Of a stretch of 36,004 nucleotides of DNA, positions 7,603-13,228 are shown piece by piece; positions within the stretch are counted from its first letter, which is position 1; every line of letters starts with the position of its first letter. The notes beneath the pieces are model-generated. The model ran no database searches. It worked only from the letters and a program-made list of their open reading frames with translations, and had not been told where the DNA came from. The DNA lies in contig JAQBRD010000026.1 of the NCBI GenBank assembly GCA_028286665.1, forward strand, positions 71,967-107,970. Direction: 5' to 3'. The stretch is from Candidatus Tayloriibacteriota bacterium. Its GTDB lineage: Bacteria > Patescibacteriota > Minisyncoccia > Phycocordibacterales > PALSA-1337. A program made the position numbers and the translations under genes.

Positions 7603-7635
7603 AAAAAAGACCCCTGCGGGCGTTTGCCCCCGGGG
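7603..7635 (-). terminator. Terminator-like hairpin upstream of typA, minus orientation
   Basis: CCCC (7611-7614) pairs with GGGG (7632-7635) and GGGC (7618-7621) with GCCC (7626-7629). On the minus strand the hairpin is followed by TCTTTTTT. No minus-strand gene lies upstream, so it would terminate either stray transcription or a short RNA starting near 7645-7660, or act as an attenuator on a second typA promoter. Confidence 0.5.
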
Positions 7636-7695
7636 CGGTGTTATTAGATGACTATTAAAGCATAATTTTTGTTGCAAAGTCAAATTAGGCTACTA

Positions 7696-7724
7696 TTGAC
7701 ATTCTAATATATATGATATATAAT
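7696..7724 (+). promoter_or_regulatory. Near-consensus sigma-70 promoter
   Basis: TTGACA (7696-7701), 17-bp spacer, TATAAT (7719-7724). This is the best promoter match in the window. The predicted start is near 7731, leaving a structured leader of about 105 nt before the gene at 7837. Confidence 0.8.
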
Positions 7725-7745
7725 ATGAACAGGTCAGATCGGCAC

Positions 7746-7797
7746 ATTCAAACGGGACGCAGGCGAAAGAAAAGCCTGGAGAATCTGTTTGAATAAC
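7746..7797 (+). promoter_or_regulatory. Structured 5' leader of the downstream membrane protein gene
   Basis: ATTCAAAC (7746-7753) pairs with GTTTGAAT (7787-7794). An inner hairpin CAGGC (7760-7764) / GCCTG (7774-7778) has loop GAAAGAAAA. The purine-rich internal loop between them contains GGGACG on one side and GAGAATCT on the other. The 3' arm overlaps the boxA-like TCTGTTTGAATAAC (7784-7797). It could be a cis-regulatory RNA. It matches no riboswitch that I can name with confidence. Confidence 0.5.
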
Positions 7798-7836
7798 GTT
7801 GCAAATCTGCTCATTGTCAGTTGAAAAAGTTGTATT

Positions 7837-8226
7837 ATGAAAAAAGTTCTATTCTTTACCATAGTCTCTCTCGTTGTAATCTTCTCTACAATGATAACCT
7901 ATGGTTTGTGGTATGCCGGAGGAGCTATGATAATAGGTGCAATTATATTCGGAATGATCACAATTATTGCGATATGGGTGCTACTCGAAATCATGGGCAC
8001 AGGACAGTCAATGCCAATAAATTGGTATTTGGCAGAAAATCAAATACTTCGTGTATCCGTACTTAACTCTTATCAGGATAAGTATCACATTCTTGCCGAG
8101 ATTAAACCTGGTAAGATAAGGTATTTAACGGTTAAAACCAAAAATCAACAAACTGATCTTAAGGTGGGTTATTACTACCGTTACTGCAGTGGCAGGCTTG
8201 AGACTTTGCCAATCGGCTGCAATTAG
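7837..8226 (+). CDS. Hypothetical membrane protein with small C-terminal domain
   Basis: I do not recognise this 129-residue protein. Two membrane helices occupy about residues 3-25 (VLFFTIVSLVVIFSTMITYG) and 29-52 (GAMIIGAIIFGMITIIAIWV). A polar domain of about 75 residues follows and looks beta-rich (ILRVSVLNSYQDKYHILAEI, KIRYLTVKT, GYYYRYCSGRLETLPIG), so it may be a small membrane-attached beta domain. Base composition is more AT-rich than in neighbouring core genes, suggesting an accessory origin. The start is the first ATG after the strong promoter and structured leader; no clear Shine-Dalgarno sequence precedes it. A strong terminator follows. Confidence 0.7.
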   Translation: MKKVLFFTIVSLVVIFSTMITYGLWYAGGAMIIGAIIFGMITIIAIWVLLEIMGTGQSMPINWYLAENQILRVSVLNSYQDKYHILAEIKPGKIRYLTVKTKNQQTDLKVGYYYRYCSGRLETLPIGCN

Positions 8227-8248
8227 CCAGTAAGATCGAGAATCTCGT

Positions 8249-8276
8249 CTCCCCGCGCCAAATCCGGCGCGGGGAG
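8249..8276. terminator. Intrinsic terminator
   Basis: CTCCCCGCGCC (8249-8259), loop AAATCC and GGCGCGGGGAG (8266-8276) form a perfect 11-bp GC-rich hairpin, followed by TATTATTTAT on the plus strand. It lies between convergent genes. Confidence 0.85.
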
Positions 8277-8288
8277 TATTATTTATAT

Positions 8289-8840
8289 CTAGATGCTCTT
8301 CAGATAGTACGTCCACCCCGGCTGCCATTTCCACGGCTTCACGATTGCGGCTTTGAGCGGTTCCTTGTTGATGAGATGGTCGAGTGCATACTGAGTTGCT
8401 CGATGGCCGATGATGAGGATCTTCGCGCCGCCCTCGACGTCTTTGTAGTCCTCGAGCAGTTCTTTCAGGAATTCCTTCATACGCGCGGTCGTCTGGATAT
8501 AGCTTTCGCCTTTCGGGAATGGTTCCGCGATGCGGTTCACTCGTTCGGCCTCTACTTCAGAACTCGGCTTGCGGGTCCATTCGCCATAGTCGCATTCGCG
8601 GAGGCGAGCATCTTGGAATGCTTCAATATCGCGCCCTTCGAAAGCGATCTGCGCTGTCTTGTATGATCGCTGGAGGTCCGAGCAGAATATCGCGTCGAAG
8701 CTGCGGTTGGCATAGCGTACACCCTTTTCCTTGGATTGCTGGATGCCGAGCGGAGAGAGCTCCACGTCGAAATGCCCCGAAGAGACATGCGATTCGTTGT
8801 CGAGCGACGTGCTATGGGCTTCGAAGGTGATCTTTATCAT
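8289..8840 (-). CDS. Histidine phosphatase (phosphoglycerate mutase-like) family protein with atypical active-site motif
   Basis: This 183-residue protein has the histidine phosphatase layout. The N-terminal strand and catalytic His are in ITFEAHSTSLDNE, then DVELSPLGIQQSKEKG, SDLQRSYKTAQIAF (the second conserved Arg), an acidic helix region with ECDYGEW, and the second His in ILIIGHRATQYAL at about residues 144-156. The usual RHGxT motif is replaced by AHSTS, so the first conserved Arg and the Gly are absent while both histidines remain. Related proteins with AH(S/A)T-DNE occur in other bacteria (recalled, not checked). A small-molecule phosphatase role is likely but the substrate is unknown. 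TGC-TAGTAT lies 7 nt before ATG. Confidence 0.78.
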   Translation of the reverse strand: MIKITFEAHSTSLDNESHVSSGHFDVELSPLGIQQSKEKGVRYANRSFDAIFCSDLQRSYKTAQIAFEGRDIEAFQDARLRECDYGEWTRKPSSEVEAERVNRIAEPFPKGESYIQTTARMKEFLKELLEDYKDVEGGAKILIIGHRATQYALDHLINKEPLKAAIVKPWKWQPGWTYYLKSI

Positions 8841-8847
8841 TGGATTG

Positions 8848-8856
8848 ATACTAGCA
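8848..8856 (-). promoter_or_regulatory. Extended -10 promoter, leaderless configuration
   Basis: Minus strand TGC-TAGTAT (complement of 8848-8856), followed by seven bases and the ATG at 8840. It predicts transcription starting at or one base before the start codon. Confidence 0.6.
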
Positions 8857-8906
8857 GATACGCGCGCATATTCATACTATGAAAATTCTAGGCTGGAAAA
8901 AGGCAA

Positions 8907-8945
8907 GCCGCGCAGTGATTCCGTCAATGACGAAATGTGCGCGGC
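8907..8945 (-). terminator. Terminator of the secreted protein gene
   Basis: GCCGCGCA (8907-8914) and TGCGCGGC (8938-8945) are perfect inverted repeats enclosing a smaller CGTC/GACG hairpin. On the minus strand the structure is followed by TTGCCTTTTTCC. It lies just after the stop of the gene at 8958-9524. Confidence 0.6.
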
Positions 8946-8957
8946 AAGAGAGCTTTC

Positions 8958-9524
8958 TCACGGAGTCACATCTGACGTCCGGAAGAAACCTACGCCTTCA
9001 TCTGCATAATACACTGCGCCCATATTCGTGGAGGTAGCCATTAATTTGTCGTATTCCACGAACCAGGTCTTCAAGTCCATGCTCGATTCGAGGCGGTAGT
9101 AGTGATTGGGAACGGTATCCCATTCGACTGATACTGCTTTCCGAATCTTGGTTTTGACGGGCACCGGACGCTTGCCGCTCGGTATCGTGATGTTTATCGA
9201 ACTGTGGGTTTCCCCAGACCCTCCGTCAGAGATGTCGAAGGTGAAGTGGGTACTCGGGGTCTCCCATTTTCCGACGACCCAGGTGAATGACCCGGTGTTC
9301 GGGACATAGAAGGCGACCCAGCTCATCGTCCCTGTATCCTGGTCCTGGATGGAGATGAACACATGATCCCAGGCCGCGGAGTTGGTCGATTTCCATTTAA
9401 TGGTGCACACGTCTCCGTTATAGAGCGTATCCCCGTCATGAGGAGACGATATGACCGGCTGCGCTGCGGTTTCGAATGCGAGCATGAATAGGAGAATTGC
9501 GACAACTGTCGTAATTGATTTCAT
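8958..9524 (-). CDS. Secreted protein with Kre9/KNH-like Ig-type domain
   Basis: This 188-residue protein has a clear signal peptide (MKSITTVVAILLFMLAFETAAQ, cleavage likely after AQ or nearby). The mature part starts PVISSPHDGDTLYNGDVCTIKWKS, which matches the N-terminal Ig-like domain of the Kre9/KNH or Ser-Thr-rich GPI-anchor-like family (I.sP..GdTw..G....I.W.s) and runs to INITIP at about residue 115. The C-terminal part (VEWDTVPNHYYRLESSMDLKTWF ... GFFRTSDV) resembles the short beta modules closing many bacterial secreted proteins. No C-terminal anchor is visible, so it is probably released or wall-associated. Role unknown. It has a strong promoter and an 86-nt leader. Confidence 0.72.
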   Translation of the reverse strand: MKSITTVVAILLFMLAFETAAQPVISSPHDGDTLYNGDVCTIKWKSTNSAAWDHVFISIQDQDTGTMSWVAFYVPNTGSFTWVVGKWETPSTHFTFDISDGGSGETHSSINITIPSGKRPVPVKTKIRKAVSVEWDTVPNHYYRLESSMDLKTWFVEYDKLMATSTNMGAVYYADEGVGFFRTSDVTP

Positions 9525-9550
9525 AAGTATTATTCTTTCTGAAGGCGTAT

Positions 9551-9645
9551 TTCAAAGATCGGCTATCCAACATGGAAGCCGTCTCATTGAGATTCGGCCT
9601 GCATATCTTTCTATGTATATTAACACATTGTTAGTAAATTGTCAA
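9551..9645 (-). promoter_or_regulatory. Promoter and leader with hairpin and boxA-like motif
   Basis: Minus strand: TTGACA (complement of 9640-9645), 17-bp spacer, TAATAT (complement of 9617-9622), start near 9610. The leader contains a GCCG-TCTC/GAGA-CGGC hairpin (9578-9598) and then CGATCTTTGAA (complement of 9551-9561). The same promoter core and CGATCTTTGAA occur upstream of the gene at 35406-35705. Confidence 0.7.
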
Positions 9646-9704
9646 TTAAATGCGACGAGAGAGGGCTGTAACATAGCGCATGCGAATGATTCGTGAGCAT
9701 TTCC

Positions 9705-9733
9705 TTGCAATAATGAGGCTTCTTTGTTATAGT
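9705..9733 (+). promoter_or_regulatory. Promoter of rpmE, leaderless configuration
   Basis: TTGCAA (9705-9710), 17-bp spacer, TATAGT (9728-9733), then seven bases to the ATG at 9741. Here both promoter boxes are present, which makes the predicted start at the initiation codon more secure. Confidence 0.75.
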
Positions 9734-9740
9734 TTTCGGC

Positions 9741-10007
9741 ATGAAAAAAGACATCCATCCAAAGGACTATCGCCAGGTCATCTTCGTCGACAACTCGAAC
9801 GGAGCTCAGTTCCTCGTTTCATCTACGATCAAGACGAAGGAAATGGCGAAGTGGACAGACGGAAAGGAATATCCTGTCTACCATGTTGAAATCTCAAGCG
9901 CTTCTCATCCGTTCTACACGAACCAGGAGAAGACTATGGACGCAGCCGGCCGAGTCGAGAAGTTCAAGACGCGACAGTCGAAGTCAACTGCTTCGAAGAA
10001 GAAGTAG
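9741..10007 (+). CDS. rpmE2: 50S ribosomal protein bL31 type B
   Basis: This 88-residue protein begins [20 protein letters not shown] and continues with [30 protein letters not shown] and a Lys/Ser-rich tail. The spacing KxxIHPxY...SHPFYTG is typical of L31 type B, the form lacking the zinc-binding cysteines of type A; no Cys is present here. L31 lies at the central protuberance of the 50S subunit and bridges to the 30S head. The gene precedes prfA, a frequent neighbour of rpmE in bacteria. It is followed three bases after the stop by a large structured element. Confidence 0.95.
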   Translation: MKKDIHPKDYRQVIFVDNSNGAQFLVSSTIKTKEMAKWTDGKEYPVYHVEISSASHPFYTNQEKTMDAAGRVEKFKTRQSKSTASKKK

Positions 10008-10009
10008 CG

Positions 10010-10121
10010 AAAATAAATACGCGTCCTTTCTCGGGTACGCTGTTGAAATCTCCTGATTTCACAGCTCCTCCTCGACCTCGAAGGTCTGCGGAGAGCCCTC
10101 GAAAGAACGCTTATTTATTTT
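10010..10121. ncRNA. Structured three-way-junction element, copy 1 (candidate ncRNA or mRNA 3' structure)
   Basis: Bases 10010-10035 pair with 10096-10121 (22 of 26 positions), interrupted by single mismatches and a TC/TC internal loop (10031-32 / 10099-100). Inside are two arms. Arm 1 is GCTGT (10039-10043), bulged T, GAAATC, loop TCCT, GATTTC, ACAGC (to 10065). Arm 2 is CTCC (10068-71)/GGAG (10090-93), a TC/TGC internal loop, GACCT (10074-78)/AGGTC (10082-86) and loop CGA. The same architecture recurs at 31565-31692 with different sequence but compensating changes. On the minus strand the internal loops read GA/GA and GCA/GA, typical RNA tandem-GA motifs, so the active strand is uncertain. 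It lies between rpmE and prfA. Confidence 0.75.
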
Positions 10122-10140
10122 CCTAAGCTATCTTCTTTAA

Positions 10141-10149
10141 TGCTAGAAT
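10141..10149 (+). promoter_or_regulatory. Extended -10 promoter of prfA
   Basis: TGC-TAGAAT at 10141-10149, with the prfA ATG ten bases downstream, so a leader of about three or four bases. It gives prfA transcription independent of rpmE. Confidence 0.55.
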
Positions 10150-10159
10150 AAATAACCAT

Positions 10160-11140
10160 ATGGCCCTCGACCTTGAAGCGCTCCGCAAAAATCACAAGAC
10201 AGCATATCTCGCAGATATGTATGACAAGCTTGCAAAGGAAGAGCAGGAGATTTTGTCGATGATGTCTGATCCTGCGATGAAAGAGCTTGCAGAACAGGAT
10301 CTCGCATCGGTCGTCGAGCAGAAGAAGAACCTCGAGACGCAGATCGACGCGATCCTTGAATCTGAAAAGGAGGAGGTAGAAAATCCTGCAGAAATCATCC
10401 TCGAAATCCGTGCTGGTGCCGGCGGCGACGAAGCGGCGCTCTTTGCCGAGGAACTCGCGACGATGTATCGGCTCTATGCCGAATCCCAGGGCTGGTCTGC
10501 GCGCGTCATCGAAGAATCAAGGAGCTCAGTCGGCGGCTACAAGGAAGCATCGATCGAGATCAAGGGCAAAGGCGTCTATGAAGCGCTTCGATATGAAACC
10601 GGCGTGCATCGAGTGCAGCGCGTTCCTGAAACCGAGAAGATGGGCCGCGTCCACACCTCTACGATCACAGTCGCTATTCTTCCGATCCGAAAGAAGGTGA
10701 AATTCGAGATCCGACCGGATGAGATCGAAATGGAATTCTCTCGCGCAGGCGGAAAGGGAGGTCAGAACGTCAACAAGGTCGAGACGGCCGTCCGACTCGT
10801 ACATCGACCGACAGGCATTGACGTTCGCGCGACCGGAGAGCGCAGCCAGTCGAAGAATCGCGAGACGGCGATGTCCATCCTCATGGCGAAGCTCGAAGCC
10901 CTCTATGACGAGCAGGAAGCGAAGAAATTCTCCGCGAACCGGAAAGGCCAGGTCGGAACCGGCGACCGATCCGAGAAGATCCGCACCTACAATTTCCCGC
11001 AAGGCCGCATCACCGACCATCGCATCAAGCTGTCGTGGTACAACATGGAATCGATTTTCGCTGGCAAGATCCAGCCGATAATCGACGCTATTTATAAATA
11101 CAAGGAGACTGGAATCGCGGGAAACGAGGACGAAGAATAA
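10160..11140 (+). CDS. prfA: Peptide chain release factor 1
   Basis: This 326-residue class I release factor reads UAG/UAA stop codons and releases the nascent chain. The N-terminal helical domain is shorter than in E. coli RF1 (about 360 residues in total). Domain 2 begins at [19 protein letters not shown]. The codon-recognition position has the PxT-type motif of RF1 ([10 protein letters not shown], residues 154-163), not the SPF of RF2. The GGQ motif is at 200-202 ([13 protein letters not shown]), followed by ERSQSKNRE and a normal C-terminus (IAGNEDEE). TAG, TAA and TGA-free frames throughout the window fit the standard code. Confidence 0.95.
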   Translation: MALDLEALRKNHKTAYLADMYDKLAKEEQEILSMMSDPAMKELAEQDLASVVEQKKNLETQIDAILESEKEEVENPAEIILEIRAGAGGDEAALFAEELATMYRLYAESQGWSARVIEESRSSVGGYKEASIEIKGKGVYEALRYETGVHRVQRVPETEKMGRVHTSTITVAILPIRKKVKFEIRPDEIEMEFSRAGGKGGQNVNKVETAVRLVHRPTGIDVRATGERSQSKNRETAMSILMAKLEALYDEQEAKKFSANRKGQVGTGDRSEKIRTYNFPQGRITDHRIKLSWYNMESIFAGKIQPIIDAIYKYKETGIAGNEDEE

Positions 11141-11165
11141 TTTCATACAGCAAATCCGCAATAGA

Positions 11166-11191
11166 AAAGCCCGCCACTTGTGGCGGGCTTT
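11166..11191. terminator. Bidirectional intrinsic terminator
   Basis: AAAGCCCGCCAC (11166-11177), TT, GTGGCGGGCTTT (11180-11191): perfect 12-bp hairpin with A and T runs, between convergent prfA and the gene at 11197. Confidence 0.9.
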
Positions 11192-11196
11192 CAGTT

Positions 11197-11769
11197 TCAG
11201 GATTTTTCCTGTGGACGAATGCGGATGGTTTCATCCGTGCGTTTTTTCTTGCCGAGATACATGATGTTGAGCGGCAGGAAATATTTGTCGTGATAGAGCT
11301 CGAAGCGCGCATCGCGCCTGCCTTTTGCCTGCATCTTCTTGAAGATGCGAAGCATGTCTTTCACGTGCTTGAGCTTCCAAGCATCTCCCCGGTCCCATTT
11401 TTCAGGGAGCAGGGGGATGTTTGAGAGCCAGAATTCACGTAAGACCCTACTCATATATTCTGCGACGAAGGGCAAAGAACATTGCTCCATGCCTCTGAGC
11501 CATGTCATCGAAGCTTCCATGTCGCTGCGGACTTTTCTGGTCCACTGCACGTGCATCGAATGCATCGAGAGCGGGCCGCGATTTTCCAAGCTATTCATGA
11601 AGCGTACGAAATTCGATTCCGGCTGCTTCTTTTTCTTGGGCGGCCTGTTCTTCGGTGGCCGCCGACCGATGTAGTTGGTTACGGTGTGCCGAATGCGATT
11701 TTTCATACGTTGCTGAGCTGCGATTGCGATCGGGGATGCGAACTCATTCGATGATATCAGGAGCCTCAA
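11197..11769 (-). CDS. Hypothetical basic protein
   Basis: I do not recognise the family. The open frame gives up to 190 residues, but its first codon at 11769 is TTG. A likelier start may be the ATG at 11706 (MKNRIRHTVTNYIG), which removes 21 residues. The N-terminal part is strongly basic and proline-rich (GRRPPKNRPPKKKK) and could contact nucleic acid. The rest is alpha-helical with many aromatic residues (WTRKVRSDMEASMTWLRGME, VLREFWLSNIPLLPEKW, MLRIFKKMQAKGRRDARF). No membrane segment is visible. It is divergent from the gene at 11821 and ends at a strong shared terminator, which supports a real gene. Confidence 0.6.
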   Translation of the reverse strand: MRLLISSNEFASPIAIAAQQRMKNRIRHTVTNYIGRRPPKNRPPKKKKQPESNFVRFMNSLENRGPLSMHSMHVQWTRKVRSDMEASMTWLRGMEQCSLPFVAEYMSRVLREFWLSNIPLLPEKWDRGDAWKLKHVKDMLRIFKKMQAKGRRDARFELYHDKYFLPLNIMYLGKKKRTDETIRIRPQEKS

Positions 11770-11805
11770 TCTTTTTCAACCGAAGGTATCTTCGAAGGCG
11801 AGTGA

Positions 11806-11814
11806 TGTTATAAT
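11806..11814 (+). promoter_or_regulatory. Consensus extended -10, leaderless configuration
   Basis: TGT-TATAAT (11806-11814), then exactly six bases to the ATG at 11821; the expected +1 is the A of ATG. Confidence 0.7.
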
Positions 11815-11820
11815 TGCCGC

Positions 11821-12462
11821 ATGGAAAAAATAAGCCATGAGCCGCAGGAGGAATCTCAGCCTGAGATCGCATCGCATGAGAAATCATTTGCATCGAGCTT
11901 CGTCGATAAAGCGAAGAAGACGATCGGCCTCGCTGGAGTGATCGGTCTCGGATATTTCGGCGGCATGCAGGAAAACGAAGCCAGAGGCGCAGAACATTCT
12001 GGAGCAGATCAGGAGCCGCAGGCTGCGCTCGCAGTCGAGCAGTCGAAGATTGAACAGGCAGTGCATGCAGCGGCCGATGCTGAATCCGCCAAAGCCGAAT
12101 ATTGGACGCTCAAATGGAGCGAACTCAAATCAGATGAAAGCGAAGGGAAGCTGCAGAAGCATAAGCACGAGGCTTTCGACATCGAAGGCAAACAGCCGCT
12201 CGCTGCCGAAGATAGTTTCCGGCTTTACTCGATGAAAAATGAAAAAGGGGAGCTTTCATACGTAGCGAGAGATGAGCGTGGAGGAGAATCTTTCTATATC
12301 GACGCGGTGAATCCGGAAGTCGCTGAGACGATCGGACGTTATTTCTACTATACGAATCCTCAGCTGAAACAGCAGTTCAAGAAAGCCATGGATCACGAGC
12401 GTGAATTGAATGATGCAGGCCTGATTGAGCCGGGTGCATATAAGGATACCAAGTGGCCGTAA
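11821..12462 (+). CDS. Hypothetical protein with N-terminal hydrophobic segment
   Basis: I do not recognise this 213-residue protein. A charged N-terminus of about 30 residues precedes a short hydrophobic glycine-rich stretch (TIGLAGVIGLGYFGGM, about 34-49) that may be a single membrane segment or signal. An acidic, Ala/Glu-rich region follows (about 55-95, probably helical), then a C-terminal domain with SFRLYSMKNEKGELSYVARDE, ESFYIDAVNPEVAETIGRYF and LKQQFKKAMDHERELNDAG. The start is fixed by the consensus -10 six bases upstream. The gene lies between the prfA terminator region and ung and ends 27 bp before ung, which has its own promoter. Confidence 0.68.
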   Translation: MEKISHEPQEESQPEIASHEKSFASSFVDKAKKTIGLAGVIGLGYFGGMQENEARGAEHSGADQEPQAALAVEQSKIEQAVHAAADAESAKAEYWTLKWSELKSDESEGKLQKHKHEAFDIEGKQPLAAEDSFRLYSMKNEKGELSYVARDERGGESFYIDAVNPEVAETIGRYFYYTNPQLKQQFKKAMDHERELNDAGLIEPGAYKDTKWP

Positions 12463-12474
12463 TTCTCAAGTTCA

Positions 12475-12483
12475 TGCTATCGT
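12475..12483 (+). promoter_or_regulatory. Extended -10 of ung, leaderless configuration
   Basis: TGC-TATCGT (12475-12483), followed by six bases and the ATG at 12490. The -10 is imperfect but the TGC extension and spacing repeat the pattern of neighbouring genes. Confidence 0.5.
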
Positions 12484-12489
12484 AATGTC

Positions 12490-13182
12490 ATGAACATCCG
12501 CATCGAACCATCCTGGAAAGAAGCGCTCAAGGAAGAATTCGGCAAAGAATATTTCAAGCAGCTCACCGAATTCGTGAAGCGGGAATATCTTTCGACGACC
12601 GTCTATCCGCCGCCGAAGTTCGTCTTCAATGCATTCGAGCTCTGTCCATTCGACAAGGTCGAGGTCGTCATCCTCGGCCAGGATCCGTACCATGGCGCAG
12701 GACAAGCGCATGGACTTTCATTCTCAGTGCCGGAAGGGCAGCGCATCCCGCCGTCGCTCCAGAATATTTATAAGGAAATAAAAAACGATCTCGGCGCAGC
12801 TGCTGGCAGCGCGGCTGGAACAAATAGTGAAATCCCGAAGTCAGGAAATCTCGAGCATTGGGCGAAGCAGGGAGTGCTTCTTCTCAATGCGACGCTCACT
12901 GTCCGAGCGAGCACTCCGGGGTCGCATCAGCATCAGGGCTGGGAAGCCTTTACTGACGCGGTCATCCGCACGATTTCAGACAAGAAAGAGCATGTCGTAT
13001 TCATCCTCTGGGGCCGCTATGCCAGGGAAAAGGCCGCACTTATAGACGGATCGAAGCATCTCATTCTCGAATCCGCCCACCCGTCGCCGTTTTCAGCCAC
13101 TCATTTCTTCGGCAATCATCATTTCAGCCAGACCAATGCGTACCTCGAAAAGCATGGAAAACAGGCTATCAAGTGGATCTAA
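12490..13182 (+). CDS. ung: Uracil-DNA glycosylase, family 1
   Basis: This 230-residue enzyme excises uracil from DNA to start base excision repair. The water-activating motif GQDPYHG is at residues 63-69, followed by AHGLSFSVPEG and IPPSLQNIYKEIKNDLG. The uracil-binding strand is VLLLNATLTV, and the DNA-intercalation loop is ESAHPSPFSATHFFGNHHFSQTN near the C-terminus (HPSPxS with the catalytic His). A low-complexity Ala/Gly/Ser insertion (AAAGSAAGTNSEIPKSGN) after NDLG is unusual for the family. The gene is monocistronic by promoter placement; the rpsB -35 box begins two bases after its stop. Confidence 0.95.
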   Translation: MNIRIEPSWKEALKEEFGKEYFKQLTEFVKREYLSTTVYPPPKFVFNAFELCPFDKVEVVILGQDPYHGAGQAHGLSFSVPEGQRIPPSLQNIYKEIKNDLGAAAGSAAGTNSEIPKSGNLEHWAKQGVLLLNATLTVRASTPGSHQHQGWEAFTDAVIRTISDKKEHVVFILWGRYAREKAALIDGSKHLILESAHPSPFSATHFFGNHHFSQTNAYLEKHGKQAIKWI

Positions 13183-13183
13183 G

Positions 13184-13212
13184 TTGCAAAAAAACCAGGT
13201 ATTTGCTACACT
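13184..13212 (+). promoter_or_regulatory. Promoter of rpsB
   Basis: TTGCAA (13184-13189), 17-bp spacer ending in TGC, TACACT (13207-13212). The predicted start is near 13219, leaving about ten bases to the ATG at 13229, with no Shine-Dalgarno sequence. Confidence 0.7.
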
Positions 13213-13228
13213 CTCCACACATTATTTT

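Noticed and set aside
7725-7796. 23-codon open frame inside the leader of the gene at 7837
   Set aside because: Its ATG directly abuts the -10 box, upstream of the predicted transcription start, and the bases are better explained by the paired leader structure.
7746-7797. c-di-GMP-I (GEMM) riboswitch
   Set aside because: GGGACGC followed by an AGGC..GCCT hairpin recalls part of the GEMM core, but the other required conserved segments and the second helix receptor are not present.
10010-10121. 5S rRNA or another standard three-way RNA
   Set aside because: Size and general shape are similar, but the 5S consensus bases (such as CCGAAC and the loop E region) are missing and the closing helix is A/T-rich. 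The element also recurs at 31565 with different sequence. Hammerhead core bases (CTGANGA and GAAA at the junction) are absent on both strands.
13136-13228. N-terminal extension of S2 overlapping ung
   Set aside because: The extension is read through the end of ung in another frame; the rpsB promoter lies within it and the family N-terminus begins at 13229.
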